From Streptomyces sp. NBC_01463 (GTDB taxonomy: Bacteria > Actinomycetota > Actinomycetes > Streptomycetales > Streptomycetaceae), in assembly GCA_036227345.1 (NCBI GenBank), contig CP109468.1, forward strand, positions 6,448,001 through 6,512,000: a stretch of 64,000 nucleotides of DNA, written 5' to 3'. Positions 44,251 to 53,406 of the stretch are shown one piece after another; positions within the stretch are counted from its first letter, which is position 1, and every line of letters starts with the position of its first letter. Made by a program: the position numbers and the translations under genes. The notes beneath the pieces are model-generated. The model saw only the letters and a program-made list of their open reading frames with translations, searched no databases and was not told the DNA's origin.

Positions 44251-44703
44251 TCAGAACCCGTCGCACGCGGCGGTGGCGAACGCGCCGGAGGCCCTGGCGG
44301 TGCGCCGGGTGCCGTCGTCCACCGTCACCGAACAGGCCACCTCGCCACCCGACTTCCCGAGCCGGACGACGAACGAACCACCGCTCATGAAGCCCTTGGT
44401 GTCCAGCTCCCCGGCCCACGGCAGACTCCGCAGGGTCAGCCGCCCGGTCGACAGCTCCTCGTCCCGCCAGGTGCTGTACGTGAGCGTCACGTCCTCGGCC
44501 GCGCCCGTGACCTCGTACCGGATGTGCACGGTCCGCGAGCCCTCGGCCGCGACCTCACGGGACAGCACCGCGGAGACGGCACCGGCGGCGAGGGCGAGCA
44601 GCACGAGGATCAGCAGCACCACCCACGGCCACAGCCGCCGCCGCGGCGGCGGTGGCTGCGGGGCCGTCGGGGCCGGTTCGTCGTGCGCAGCCTGCTCGGT
44701 CAT
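44251..44703 (-). CDS. MmpS-like membrane-anchored protein
   Basis: A 150-residue protein. A short Pro-rich cytoplasmic start (EPAPTAPQPPPPRRR) is followed by one transmembrane helix (LWPWVVLLILVLLALAAGAVSAVL). The extracellular domain resembles MmpS, with VHIRYEVTG, VTLTYSTW, WAGELD and ACSVTVDDGTRR. MmpS proteins assist MMPL lipid exporters in mycobacteria. Whether it works with the MMPL protein at 33866-36004 is unknown. I start at ATG 44703, which has GGGGGG upstream; an open extension of 19 codons exists. Confidence 0.75.
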   Translation of the reverse strand: MTEQAAHDEPAPTAPQPPPPRRRLWPWVVLLILVLLALAAGAVSAVLSREVAAEGSRTVHIRYEVTGAAEDVTLTYSTWRDEELSTGRLTLRSLPWAGELDTKGFMSGGSFVVRLGKSGGEVACSVTVDDGTRRTARASGAFATAACDGF

Positions 44704-44837
44704 CCCCCCAGCCTCGGCCGTCCGCCCCCGCTCCGCGACCCCACCGCCCGGCCCGCTCACCCGTCCGGCCTACACCGCATGCGCCCCCACCCGCCGCCGC
44801 CTTGACTTGGGGCGACGGACGAGTGCTGGGAGGCACG

Positions 44838-45323
44838 ATGACGAGTCGAGGCGTACGGGGCGCGAGCGCGGTGCTGGTGGCGATGGCCCTGGCAACGGCG
44901 GCGACGGCCTGCTCGGACGACGGGGACAGCGCGTCCAGCACGGTGTCCAAGGCGGCGTCGGCGGCCGCGTCGGTGGCCTCGCAGGGCGCCGACGTGGTCG
45001 CATCGGCGACGGCCGCAGCCGGCGACAAGCTGAACGACTTCAAGGACGGCGTGAACGCGGGCGGCGACGTGAAGGCGGGCGCCCCGGCCACCGACAAGGA
45101 CGGCCACGTCACCTCGAAGATCACCGTGACGAACAGCACCGGCTCGAAGCAGACCTACGCGGTGCAGGTCAACTTCAAGGACCCGAACGGCAATCTGCTC
45201 GACACGGTCGTGGTGACGGTCGACGACGTGGCCTCCAAGGGCACCAAGGACGCGACGGCCCGCAGCAACCGCAAGCTCGACGGGGACGTCAGTATCGAAG
45301 TCGGCAAGGCGCTGCGGCACTGA
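44838..45323 (+). CDS. Secreted FxLYD-type lipoprotein
   Basis: A 161-residue lipoprotein with signal MTSRGVRGASAVLVAMALATAATAC (quoted in part) and a cysteine at about residue 25 followed by SDDGDS. After an Ala/Ser-rich linker there is an Ig-like beta domain (HVTSKITVTNSTGSKQ, AVQVNFKDPNGNLLDT, VTVDDVASKGT) of the FxLYD kind, found in surface proteins that bind ligands. GGGAGG lies just before the ATG. Function is unknown. Confidence 0.75.
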   Translation: MTSRGVRGASAVLVAMALATAATACSDDGDSASSTVSKAASAAASVASQGADVVASATAAAGDKLNDFKDGVNAGGDVKAGAPATDKDGHVTSKITVTNSTGSKQTYAVQVNFKDPNGNLLDTVVVTVDDVASKGTKDATARSNRKLDGDVSIEVGKALRH

Positions 45324-45418
45324 CCGCGCCGGCCTGTGGACAACCGCGGGCGAGGCTCGGACCATGACGTGCATGCCTGCGTGGACGATCGACGAAGGAA
45401 CCCGTCACCGGCACGGGT

Positions 45419-45883
45419 GTGGACGAGCTGATGGCGCAGTACTTCCGCGAGATGGGACTGCGGGTGCTGGGCCGCCCGGTCACGGAGGGGGAGCTCCGGC
45501 GGGTGATCGACGAGGATCCGCACAGCGGTCTCGGCCCGCCGGACGGCACGTTCCTCGTCGCCCGTGACGCCGGCGGCGAGATCCTCGGATACGCCGGGGT
45601 CCGGCTGCTGCCGGGCGTCCCGGCGACAGCGGAGCTGAAGCGCATGTTCGTACGCCCGGCAGGACGCGGGGCGGGCCTGGGGCGCGGCCTGCTCCGCGCC
45701 GTCGAGGCGGCGGCGCGCAGGCTGGGCGCCTCCCGCATCGTGTGCGAGACCAACACCGAACTCACCGAGGCGCGGGCCCTGTACACGGCGCACGGCTACC
45801 GGGAGACCGGCCCCTACGACGGACACGGCAAGGCGGAGCACTGGTACGCCAAGCCGCTCGGTGAGGGGGCGGCGCGGGGGTAG
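45419..45883 (+). CDS. GNAT acetyltransferase, probably with a disrupted N-terminus
   Basis: A 154-residue GNAT-family acetyltransferase. The acetyl-CoA site is RPAGRGAGLGRGLLRAVE and the C-terminal strand-helix is ETNTELTEARALYTAHGYRETGPY. With the GTG start at 45419 the protein lacks the first beta strand. A plausible one (MPAWTIDEGTR) is encoded from ATG 45373 in another frame that meets this frame at the bases CACGGGTGTGGAC. A one-base frameshift, real or from sequencing, would restore it. If real, the enzyme may still be active, because the first strand is not catalytic. The substrate is unknown. Confidence 0.7.
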   Translation: MDELMAQYFREMGLRVLGRPVTEGELRRVIDEDPHSGLGPPDGTFLVARDAGGEILGYAGVRLLPGVPATAELKRMFVRPAGRGAGLGRGLLRAVEAAARRLGASRIVCETNTELTEARALYTAHGYRETGPYDGHGKAEHWYAKPLGEGAARG

Positions 45884-45916
45884 ACCCGTGGTCCCGGCCG
45901 GGCCCGGGGTGCGGAC

Positions 45917-45964
45917 ATGCCGGAGGGCCGTCACCCCGGCGTCGGGGTAACGGCCCTCCGGCAT
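45917..45964. terminator. Bidirectional terminator near glnA
   Basis: ATGCCGGAGGGCCGT (45917-45931) pairs with ACGGCCCTCCGGCAT (45950-45964) around a 6-bp inner stem, one mismatch. It lies between the GNAT gene and glnA. Confidence 0.8.
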
Positions 45965-46031
45965 ATGTGCGCAGGTGGCACCGTGGCAGTGGAACGAACG
46001 CCAGGTCCGCCCGGCCTCGTGGCCTCGCGGC

Positions 46032-47441
46032 TTAGAGGTCGAAGTACAGCTCGAACTCGTGCGGGTGCGGGCGCAGCTGGATCGGGGCGATCTCGTTCGT
46101 CCGCTTGAAGTCGACCCACGTCTCGATCAGGTCGGACGTGAAGACGCCGCCCGCGAGGAGGTACTCGTGGTCCGCCTCCAGGGCGTCCAGGACGGCCGGG
46201 AGGGACGTCGGGACCTGCTGGACGTTGGCGTGCTCCTCGGGAGCCAGCTCGTAGAGGTCCTTGTCGATCGGCTCGGCCGGCTCGATCTTGTTCTTCACGC
46301 CGTCCAGGCCGGCCATCAGGAGGGCCGAGAAGGCGAGGTACGGGTTGGACGACGGGTCCGGGGCGCGGAACTCGACGCGCTTGGCCTTCGGGTTGGAGCC
46401 CGTGATCGGGATGCGCATCGCGGCGGAGCGGTTGCGCTGCGAGTAGACCATGTTGACCGGGGCCTCGAAGCCGGGGACCAGGCGGTGGTAGGAGTTCACC
46501 GTCGGGTTGGTGAACGCCAGCAGCGACGGGGCGTGCTTCAGGATGCCGCCGATGTAGTAGCGCGCCATGTCCGAGAGGCCCGCGTAGCCCTGCTCGTCGT
46601 AGAACAGCGGGTCGCCGCCGGCCCACAGGGACTGGTGGACGTGCATGCCCGAGCCGTTGTCGCCGAAGATCGGCTTCGGCATGAAGGTCGCGGTCTTGCC
46701 GTTGCGCCAGGCGACGTTCTTCACGATGTACTTGAAGAGCATCAGGTCGTCGGCCGCGGCGAGCAGCGTGTTGAACTTGTAGTTGATCTCGGCCTGGCCG
46801 GCGGTGCCGACCTCGTGGTGCTGGCGCTCGACCTGGAGGCCGTTCTTGTCCAGCTCCAGGGAGATCTCGGCACGCAGGTCGGCGAAGTGGTCGACCGGCG
46901 GGGTCGGGAAGTAACCGCCCTTGTAGCGGACCTTGTAGCCGCGGTTGTTCTCCGTCGACCCGGTGTTCCAGGCGCCCGCCTCGGAGTCGATGTGGTAGAA
47001 CGACTCGTTCGCCGAGGTCTGGAAGCGGACGTTGTCGAACACGTAGAACTCGGCCTCGGGGCCGAAGTACGCGGTGTCGGCGATGCCGGTGGAGGCGAGG
47101 TACGCCTCGGCCTTCTTGGCCACGTTGCGCGGGTCACGGCTGTACTGCTCGCCGGTGATCGGGTCGTGGATGAAGAAGTTGATGTTGACGGTCTTGTCGC
47201 GGCGGAACGGGTCGACACGGGCGGTCGACAGGTCCGCGCGGAGCGCCATGTCGGACTCGTGGATGGCCTGGAAGCCTCGGATCGACGAGCCGTCGAAGGC
47301 GAGCTCCTCGGTCGGGTCGAAGGCCGCCGCCGGGATGGTGAAGTGCTGCATCACACCGGGCAGGTCGCAGAACCGGACGTCGATGAACTTGACGTCTTCG
47401 TCGGCGATGTACTTCTTCACGTCGTCGGCGTTCTGGAACAT
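46032..47441 (-). CDS. glnA: Glutamine synthetase type I
   Basis: A 469-residue dodecameric glutamine synthetase. Landmarks are [28 protein letters not shown], the ATP-binding [18 protein letters not shown] and the Glu-containing NRSAAMRIP. The adenylylation tyrosine is in [11 protein letters not shown] (about residue 397). This tyrosine is the target of GlnE, whose gene starts this window. AGGAGG before the ATG fixes the start. Four GlnR half-sites lie at 47539-47576. A terminator follows at 45917-45964. Confidence 0.97.
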   Translation of the reverse strand: MFQNADDVKKYIADEDVKFIDVRFCDLPGVMQHFTIPAAAFDPTEELAFDGSSIRGFQAIHESDMALRADLSTARVDPFRRDKTVNINFFIHDPITGEQYSRDPRNVAKKAEAYLASTGIADTAYFGPEAEFYVFDNVRFQTSANESFYHIDSEAGAWNTGSTENNRGYKVRYKGGYFPTPPVDHFADLRAEISLELDKNGLQVERQHHEVGTAGQAEINYKFNTLLAAADDLMLFKYIVKNVAWRNGKTATFMPKPIFGDNGSGMHVHQSLWAGGDPLFYDEQGYAGLSDMARYYIGGILKHAPSLLAFTNPTVNSYHRLVPGFEAPVNMVYSQRNRSAAMRIPITGSNPKAKRVEFRAPDPSSNPYLAFSALLMAGLDGVKNKIEPAEPIDKDLYELAPEEHANVQQVPTSLPAVLDALEADHEYLLAGGVFTSDLIETWVDFKRTNEIAPIQLRPHPHEFELYFDL

Positions 47442-47538
47442 CCAACTCCTCCTACTCCCGGCCCGGGCGGGACGGGGTTGCAGCTCGTTGTGTGGCCAGT
47501 GCGGTGGCACACGCTGGACCCGACCATAGGCAGACCGG

Positions 47539-47576
47539 ATTTCTCAAGCATGACCCATTTGTTTCGCCGAAGTTAA
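47539..47576 (-). promoter_or_regulatory. GlnR binding site of glnA
   Basis: Read toward the gene: TTAAC, GAAAC, GTCAT, GAAAT, each six bases apart (at 47572, 47561, 47550 and 47539). Two of the four match the consensus strongly. Confidence 0.8.
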
Positions 47577-47717
47577 CCGAGCCGGGTGTGACCGGCACCT
47601 CGTGGGGGCCGCGACGGCCCGTTCCGGGCGGATTCCGGACCGGTTTCGGTGCGGTGTCCGGGGTGGTGGCGGGCCCCGGACGGCAGGCTCCGGAGGCGGG
47701 CGCAGTACCGTGGTCGG

Positions 47718-48185
47718 GTGGACAACAGGCAAGCAATCGGATCGTGGCTCTCCGGGCCGCGTGCGGCCGCCGAGGAGATGGGCGCCGACTTCGGCTACCG
47801 CGGAAAGCGGCTCGGGCTGCCCGAGCAGGGACCCGGGGCCATGGCGCCCCTCGGCCGCCGCTTCGGCGCGATCTTCGTCGACTGGGCGCTGTGCATGCTG
47901 ATCGCATACGGGCTGTTCGCTCGCGGTGACCAGCAGGCGGCCGGCAACTGGGCGCTCGGCATCTTCCTCGTACTGAGTGTGCTCACCGTCGGCACCATCG
48001 GCTGCACGCCCGGCAAGCGTCTCCTGGGCATCAAGGTGGTCGCCGAGGGCGGCGGGCGCCTGGGGGCCGGACGGGTCCTGGCGCGCAGCGTGCTGCTGTG
48101 CCTGGTGATCCCGGCCCTGGTCTGGGACCGCGACGGCCGCGGACTGCACGACCGGGTGGCCCGCGCCGTCCAGGTCCGCAGCTGA
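47718..48185 (+). CDS. RDD-family membrane protein
   Basis: A 155-residue RDD protein named for the Arg-Asp-Asp-like charged residues (PLGRRFGAIFVDWALCML, then WDRDGRGLHDRVARA). It has about three hydrophobic segments. The GTG at 47718 (VDNRQAIGSWLSGP) is the best start; the longer frame overlaps nothing coding but has no similarity. RDD proteins may carry ions or anchor other proteins; no function is assigned. It is divergent from glnA and convergent with the DUF4191 gene, separated by a strong terminator. Confidence 0.85.
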   Translation: MDNRQAIGSWLSGPRAAAEEMGADFGYRGKRLGLPEQGPGAMAPLGRRFGAIFVDWALCMLIAYGLFARGDQQAAGNWALGIFLVLSVLTVGTIGCTPGKRLLGIKVVAEGGGRLGAGRVLARSVLLCLVIPALVWDRDGRGLHDRVARAVQVRS

Positions 48186-48233
48186 GTTCGGCTCCGCGCC
48201 CCCGTCCGTACTGGACCGGCCGCGGCGCACAGC

Positions 48234-48277
48234 AAGAGGGCGGGTCGCGAACCCTGTGGTTCGCGACCCGCCCTCTT
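48234..48277. terminator. Strong bidirectional terminator
   Basis: Perfect 20-bp arms (48234-48253 and 48258-48277), loop CTGT, between the RDD and DUF4191 genes. Confidence 0.9.
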
Positions 48278-48309
48278 CGTTCGTACTCCCGGTCCGCCCG
48301 GCGTCCGGG

Positions 48310-49020
48310 TCAGCGCATCTTTCCGCCGCGCGGCATCCGCATGCCCTTCGGCATCGGGCCCTTCGGCAGCGGCATGTTGCTCATCAGGTCGCCCATCGCG
48401 CGCAGCCGGTCGTTGGCGGCCGTCACCTGCGGGCCGGTCAGGACGCGCGGCAGCTTCAGCATCTTGGTGCGCACCTTCTTGAGCGGCACCTGACCCTCGT
48501 CATTGCCGACGATGATGTCGTGCACGGGTACGTCGATCACGATGCGGGCCATCTTCTTCTTCTCGGCCGCCAGCAGGCCCTTCACCCGGTTCGGGTTGCC
48601 CTCGGCCACCAGCACGATGCCCGCCTTGCCCACGGCCCGGTGGACGACGTCCTGGCTGCGGTTCATCGCGACCGCCGGCGTCGTGGTCCAGCCGCGGCCC
48701 ACGCGGTCCAGCACCGCCGCCGCGGCACCGGGCTGTCCCTCCATCTGCCCGAAGGCCGCCCGCTCCGCACGTCGCCCGAAGACGATCGCCATCGCGAGGA
48801 GGGCGAGCACGAAGCCCAGAATGCCCACGTAGATCGGGTGGTCGATCAAGAAACCGATCGCGAGGAGGACACCGAAGGTGACGATTCCCACACCCGCGAC
48901 GACAAGACCGATCTTGGAGTCGGTCCGCCTGGTCATCTTGTAGGTCAGGGCGATCTGCTTGAGCCGCCCCGCGTTCTCGGCGCTGTCCGCGCCTTCAGTG
49001 GTGTTTGCCTTCCTCGCCAT
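48310..49020 (-). CDS. DUF4191 membrane protein
   Basis: A 236-residue protein of the DUF4191 family, conserved in actinobacteria. Two adjacent hydrophobic helices (IGLVVAGVGIVTFGVLLAIGF and IYVGILGFVLALLAMAIVFG) are followed by a soluble domain with a conserved RVGRGW segment. It ends in a Met/Pro/Lys-rich tail (PKGPMPKGMRMPRGG). The gene starts 19 bases after the small ORF at 49040-49240, so they share a transcript. It sits beside lipA across actinobacteria as I recall, but the link is not understood. Confidence 0.88.
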   Translation of the reverse strand: MARKANTTEGADSAENAGRLKQIALTYKMTRRTDSKIGLVVAGVGIVTFGVLLAIGFLIDHPIYVGILGFVLALLAMAIVFGRRAERAAFGQMEGQPGAAAAVLDRVGRGWTTTPAVAMNRSQDVVHRAVGKAGIVLVAEGNPNRVKGLLAAEKKKMARIVIDVPVHDIIVGNDEGQVPLKKVRTKMLKLPRVLTGPQVTAANDRLRAMGDLMSNMPLPKGPMPKGMRMPRGGKMR

Positions 49021-49039
49021 GCAATGAAGTTTACGTGGC

Positions 49040-49240
49040 CTAGGAACGGTGGTCGGCCACGGCCTCCAGTACGTACTCGGACTCGACCCGGTCCTTGGCC
49101 CGGCGGCGGTCCTCGAGGACGGCCGTCCAGGCGTTCCGGCGGGCCGTGCGCTGGCCGCTGCTCAGCAGCAGCGACTCGACGGCGCGGAGGGCGTCGGTGA
49201 CGGACGGAAGGGCGGTGGCGCGTACCGGCACGGCCTGCAT
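49040..49240 (-). CDS. Small conserved protein upstream of the DUF4191 gene
   Basis: A 66-residue protein with no recognised domain. It is helical and charged (VTDALRAVESLLLSSGQRTA, then RRNAWTAVLEDRRRAKDRVE). GGGGAC precedes ATG 49240. I recall a similarly sized ORF at this place in other Streptomyces genomes. The position between lipA and the DUF4191 gene plus the clear promoter (49380-49408) support it as real. Confidence 0.65.
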   Translation of the reverse strand: MQAVPVRATALPSVTDALRAVESLLLSSGQRTARRNAWTAVLEDRRRAKDRVESEYVLEAVADHRS

Positions 49241-49307
49241 CGTGGAAGTCCCCTCGGAACGGATGCGCTCACCGGGCGGTGCCGGCGGGCGGGGTGTGCT
49301 GCGCGGA

Positions 49308-49367
49308 CTGGATACGGGACGCAGGAGCGGCAGCGGCGGGAAGAGCCACTGCGCTGCGTGTATCCAG
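49308..49367 (-). ncRNA. Leader hairpin before the small protein gene
   Basis: On the minus strand CTGGATAC-ACGCAG (49367-49354) pairs with CTGCGT (49324-49319) and GTATCCAG (49315-49308), leaving only a three-base bulge. It lies in the predicted 130-base leader of the mRNA for 49240. Confidence 0.4.
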
Positions 49368-49379
49368 GGTCACTGCTTG

Positions 49380-49408
49380 GTGTTACCAGCGCATGACCGG
49401 TCGGTCAA
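49380..49408 (-). promoter_or_regulatory. Promoter of the small protein / DUF4191 operon
   Basis: TTGACC (complement of 49403-49408), 17 bp, TAACAC (complement of 49380-49385). It predicts a start near 49373. Confidence 0.6.
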
Positions 49409-49444
49409 ACACCAATGAATCCTTGATACGTGCGCCGCGCACGC

Positions 49445-49497
49445 CGACGCGGCCCATACGCGCCTCCGACCTGCGAGGAGCGCATGGGCCGCGTCGG
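49445..49497 (-). terminator. Terminator after lipA
   Basis: Perfect 14-bp arms CCGACGCGGCCCAT (49445-49458) and ATGGGCCGCGTCGG (49484-49497), with inner pairing. Confidence 0.75.
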
Positions 49498-49549
49498 ATC
49501 AGCCATTACTGCTCAGTAGCTTCTTGTGCCCGGATTCACACGGACGCTC

Positions 49550-50515
49550 CTAGGCGGTGGGCGCCGGGGCGGCCGCGCCGCGCCGCTCCATCGCCTGCTG
49601 GAACAGCCGCCCCGCGCGGTACGAGGAGCGGACCAGCGGCCCGGACATCACGCCGGAGTAGCCGATGGCGTCGGCCTCCTCCTTCAGCTCCACGAACTCG
49701 TGGGGCTTCACCCAGCGCTCGACGGGGTGGTGGCGCGGCGTCGGCCGCAGGTACTGCGTGATCGTGATGAGCTCGCAGCCCGCGTCGTGCAGGTCCCGGA
49801 GGGCCTGGCTGACCTCCTCGCGGGTCTCGCCCATGCCGAGGATCAGGTTGGACTTGGTCACCAGACCGGCCTCGCGGGCGCGGGTGATGACCTCCAGGGA
49901 CCGCTCGTAGCGGAAGCCGGGGCGGATCCGCTTGAAGATCCGCGGCACCGTCTCCACGTTGTGACCCAGCACCTCGGGGCGCGAGGAGAAGACCTCGGCG
50001 AGCTGCCCGGGCTCGGCGTTGAAGTCGGGGATCAGCAGCTCCACCTTGGTGTAGCCGCCCTCCCGCTCCGCCGTCTGCGCGTGGATCTGGCGCACGGTCT
50101 CCGCGTACAGCCAGGCACCGCCGTCCTCCAGGTCGTCGCGCGCGACGCCGGTGATGGTGGCGTAGTTCAGGTCCATCGTGACGACGGACTCACCGACACG
50201 GCGGGGCTCGTCGCGGTCCAGCTCCTGCGGCTTGCCCGTGTCGATCTGACAGAAGTCACAGCGCCGGGTGCACTGGTCACCGCCGATGAGGAACGTGGCC
50301 TCGCGGTCCTCCCAGCACTCGAAGATGTTGGGGCAGCCGGCCTCCTGGCACACCGTGTGCAGACCCTCGCTCTTCACGAGTTTCTGCAGCTGGTTGTACT
50401 CGGGGCCCATCTTCGCCCGGGTCTTGATCCACTCGGGCTTGCGCTCGATGGGGGTCTGGCTGTTCCGGACCTCGAGGCGCAGCATCTTGCGCCCGTCGGG
50501 TGCGACAGCGGACAC
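49550..50515 (-). CDS. lipA: Lipoyl synthase
   Basis: A 321-residue radical-SAM enzyme that inserts two sulfurs into octanoyl groups on lipoyl domains. It has both iron-sulfur clusters: the auxiliary CxxxxC-type cluster ([13 protein letters not shown]) and the radical-[13 protein letters not shown] (CxxxCxxC). The C-terminal Arg-Ser pair SSYRAGRLF supplies the last ligand. I select the GTG at 50515, with AAGGGGAG upstream; a longer frame to 50584 exists. Its targets, the E2 proteins, include SucB at 61919-63712. It follows lipB on the same strand. Confidence 0.96.
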   Translation of the reverse strand: MSAVAPDGRKMLRLEVRNSQTPIERKPEWIKTRAKMGPEYNQLQKLVKSEGLHTVCQEAGCPNIFECWEDREATFLIGGDQCTRRCDFCQIDTGKPQELDRDEPRRVGESVVTMDLNYATITGVARDDLEDGGAWLYAETVRQIHAQTAEREGGYTKVELLIPDFNAEPGQLAEVFSSRPEVLGHNVETVPRIFKRIRPGFRYERSLEVITRAREAGLVTKSNLILGMGETREEVSQALRDLHDAGCELITITQYLRPTPRHHPVERWVKPHEFVELKEEADAIGYSGVMSGPLVRSSYRAGRLFQQAMERRGAAAPAPTA

Positions 50516-50647
50516 TCCGGCACTCCCCTTTGCTCTCGCTGCATTGGATTCTTCGGCGAACACCAGGGTACGCCCGTAGTTCAAACGGCTTTACGTCTGC
50601 CCAACCTGTGGCCGGCAGGGCCTATTCCCGGAGGGGTGCTCCGAGGG

Positions 50648-51460
50648 TCATGCCGTGGCCACGGCCTCGGCCGTGCGCTCGATGACGCGCGGCGCGAGTT
50701 CGGCGTTCTCCAGCACGTCCCGGAGGTGCTTCTCGGCGACCGGGAGCACCTGCGCGATGGTGAGGTCGCGGCCCAGTTCGTACGCGAGCGAGGTGACGCC
50801 GGCGTCCCGGATGCCGCACGGCACGATCCGGTCGAACGAGGTGTTGTCCGGGTTCACGTTGAGGGCGAAGCCGTGCATGGTCACGCCCTTGGCGACCCGG
50901 ATGCCGATCGCGGCCAGCTTGCGGTCCTCGCGGCGCTGGCCGGCGTTGGACGGGGCGTACTCCGGGCCGTTCAGCCGGGGGTCGAACTCCTCGTCCTGCA
51001 GCCGCGGGTCGAAGTCGAGCGAGAGCCCGCCGACCGCCGGGCGCCGCTCGACCGGGTCGCCCAGCACCCAGACACCGCTGCGGCCCTCGACCCGGCTGGT
51101 CTCCACGCCGAACTCGGCGGCCGTGCGGATCAGCGCCTCCTCCAGCCTGCGGACGTGTGCGACGACGTCCACCGGGCGCGGCAGCTTCTGGATCGGGTAG
51201 CCGACCAGCTGGCCCGGGCCGTGCCAGGTGATCTTGCCGCCGCGGTCCACGTCGATGACCGGGGTGCCGTCCAGCGGGCGCTCGCTGTCGGCCGTGCGCC
51301 GGCCGGCCGTGTAGACGGGCGGGTGCTCCAGCAGCAGGCAGGTGTCGGGGACGGTGTCCTCGAACCGTGCCGCGTGCACCTCGCGCTGCTTCTGCCAGGC
51401 CTCCTGGTAGTCGACGGCTTCCTCGCCGAATCCCAGACGGACGAACCGAAGCTCAGTCAC
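50648..51460 (-). CDS. lipB: Octanoyltransferase (lipoyl carrier protein ligase)
   Basis: A 270-residue enzyme that moves octanoate from acyl carrier protein to lipoyl domains. Conserved motifs are [17 protein letters not shown], catalytic Lys in [12 protein letters not shown] and catalytic Cys in [12 protein letters not shown] segment of about 35 residues with FDPRL twice ([20 protein letters not shown]) is inserted before the Lys motif; the length and repeat are unusual. The start is GTG 51460 ([12 protein letters not shown]). lipA follows 132 bases downstream and both serve the same pathway. Confidence 0.95.
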   Translation of the reverse strand: MTELRFVRLGFGEEAVDYQEAWQKQREVHAARFEDTVPDTCLLLEHPPVYTAGRRTADSERPLDGTPVIDVDRGGKITWHGPGQLVGYPIQKLPRPVDVVAHVRRLEEALIRTAAEFGVETSRVEGRSGVWVLGDPVERRPAVGGLSLDFDPRLQDEEFDPRLNGPEYAPSNAGQRREDRKLAAIGIRVAKGVTMHGFALNVNPDNTSFDRIVPCGIRDAGVTSLAYELGRDLTIAQVLPVAEKHLRDVLENAELAPRVIERTAEAVATA

Positions 51461-51725
51461 GACAGCAGCCTCTCTACTTGCGGTGCCGGAGGCCGGGGAT
51501 GCCCCGCCGTCACGTCACCATGCACCGAATCGCGCCTCCGGCCACTGTACGACCGGCGTCGGAGCGGGGGCCCGGCAGGTGGTTCCCGTCAGCGCCATCC
51601 TCAATCCTCACACGATCGGATGAATGTGAAGCGAAGGTGGCTGAGGAAGGGCCGGAGGCCGCTAAATTCACGCCGTTCCCTAGGGCCTGCCCGCCCGGCC
51701 CCGAAGGCAGGAGACCGTACAGCTG

Positions 51726-53396
51726 ATGTCGGATCGACCTCCGCAGCGCACCCCCAACCGCCGACTCGCCTCGCTCATCACCGAAGCCGGTTTCTCCAAC
51801 GCCGGCCTCGCCCGCCGGGTGGACCAGCTCGGCCTCGAACACGGCCTCGATCTGCGGTACGACAAGACCTCCGTGACCCGCTGGCTGCGCGGCCAGCAGC
51901 CACGGGGCACCACCCCCGCGCTGATCGCCGAGGTCTTCACCCGGCGGCTGGGGCGCCGGCTCTCCGCCCAGGACCTGGGGCTGGACGCCTGTGCGCCCGT
52001 CTACGCCGGGCTGGAGTTCGCCGCCACCCCCGCCGAGGCGGTCGACATCGTCAGCGGACTGTGGCGCAAGGACTCCGGCAGCCATGCGGAGCTGCGCAAG
52101 ATCGCCTTCACCCCGGCCGGTCTCGTCGTCCCGAGCCGGGACTGGCTGATCGGGCGGGCGGACGAGTGGGTGGGCCGCGGAGGAGACCCGGGACCGGTCG
52201 CGGGCGCCGGAGCGGCCAGGACCGGCCGGGCGTACGGGGCGCCCGGCGGCCCGCGCACGGCGCCCGGTCCCCACGGCGCGTACGGCACCGCGGGGACCGG
52301 GCAGAGCGGGAGCGGTCCCATCGCCGCCGGGGTGCCCGAGCAGGGCGGCGCCCCGCTCGGGGCCCGGCACGGACTGCGCGGGCCCGTGCCGTCCCGGCCC
52401 GCCGGACCGCACGCCCCGGCCGGTGCGCCGGCCTCCCTCGGGCCCGTCGGCCCGGGCGTTCCCAGGCAGCGGCAGACCGAGCGGGGATCCGGCCAGAAGG
52501 TCGGCAGCGGCGACGTCGCCGCCCTGCGGTCAGTGGCCGAGCTCTTCCGCACCCTCGACAACGCCTACGGCGGCGGCCACGCCAGGCAGGCCCTCGTCCG
52601 GTACCTGGAGCACGAGACGGAGCCGATGCTGCGCGGCACGTACGGGGAGGCCACCGGGCGGCGGCTGTTCGCCGCCGCGGCCGACCTGACCCGGCTCGCC
52701 GGCTGGACCTCGTACGACATCGCGGCCCACGGTCTCGCCCAGCGCTACTTCGTCCAGGCGTTACGGCTGGCGCAGGCCGCCGGCGACCGGGCCTACGGCA
52801 GCTTCGTCCTGATCACCATGAGCCGGCAGGCCGTCTACCTCGGGCATGGCCGGGAGGCGGTGCAGCTGGCACGGGTGGCCCAGCAGGGCGTCGGCTCGGC
52901 CGCCCCGCACGCGGTCCTCGCCCTGCTGCACGCGGTCGAGGCGCGCGGCCACGGGGTGCTCGGCGAGGCGAAGGCGTGCACGGCCTCGCTGGCCCGGGCC
53001 GAACGCGCACTGGAGGCCGCACGCCCCGGCGACGAGGTGCCGCACTGGGCGCGCTACTTCGACGAGGCCCAGCTGGCCGACGAGTTCGGGCACTGCCACC
53101 GCGACCTCCAGCAGTACCGGGCCGCCGCCCAGCACGCCGAGCGCTCGCTCCAACTGCGCGCCCCCGCGTACGCCCGCAGCAGGCTGTTCTGCCGGGTCGT
53201 GCTGGCCTCGGCCCGGCTCGGGCTCGGCGAGCTCGACCAGGCCTGCCGGCTGGGCGCCGAGGCCGCCCAGCAGGCCGCCGAGATGCGGTCGGTGCGCGCC
53301 ACGGAGTACGTACGGGACTTCGAGCGGCGGCTCGAACCCTTCCGGGACGCCGCCGCCGTCCGCGGCTACCGCGAGCGGGTCGCCGCACTGGGGTGA
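51726..53396 (+). CDS. HTH regulator with TPR-like C-terminus
   Basis: A 556-residue regulator of the streptomycete NsdA-like family. The N-terminal 80 residues form an XRE-like helix-turn-helix (GLARRVDQLG, KTSVTRWLRGQQPRGTTPALIAEVF). A Gly/Pro/Ala-rich linker follows (about residues 150-250), then a helical repeat domain like TPRs (ALVRYLEHETEPML, RYFVQALRLAQAAGD, GEAKACTASLARAERAL). NsdA-type proteins restrain differentiation and antibiotics in Streptomyces; that role here is inference. AGGAGACC precedes ATG 51726. It is convergent with the FAD oxidoreductase gene, with 10 bases between. Confidence 0.8.
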   Translation: MSDRPPQRTPNRRLASLITEAGFSNAGLARRVDQLGLEHGLDLRYDKTSVTRWLRGQQPRGTTPALIAEVFTRRLGRRLSAQDLGLDACAPVYAGLEFAATPAEAVDIVSGLWRKDSGSHAELRKIAFTPAGLVVPSRDWLIGRADEWVGRGGDPGPVAGAGAARTGRAYGAPGGPRTAPGPHGAYGTAGTGQSGSGPIAAGVPEQGGAPLGARHGLRGPVPSRPAGPHAPAGAPASLGPVGPGVPRQRQTERGSGQKVGSGDVAALRSVAELFRTLDNAYGGGHARQALVRYLEHETEPMLRGTYGEATGRRLFAAAADLTRLAGWTSYDIAAHGLAQRYFVQALRLAQAAGDRAYGSFVLITMSRQAVYLGHGREAVQLARVAQQGVGSAAPHAVLALLHAVEARGHGVLGEAKACTASLARAERALEAARPGDEVPHWARYFDEAQLADEFGHCHRDLQQYRAAAQHAERSLQLRAPAYARSRLFCRVVLASARLGLGELDQACRLGAEAAQQAAEMRSVRATEYVRDFERRLEPFRDAAAVRGYRERVAALG

Positions 53397-53406
53397 ACCG
53401 CGCGGA

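Noticed and set aside
44251..45323. Secondary-metabolite or transporter cluster around the MmpS-like and FxLYD genes
   Set aside because: There is no biosynthetic enzyme; these are single small envelope proteins.
49394..49407. TetR-like palindrome TGACC-GGTC-GGTCA
   Set aside because: It mostly coincides with the -35 hexamer of a good promoter, and no TetR gene is adjacent.
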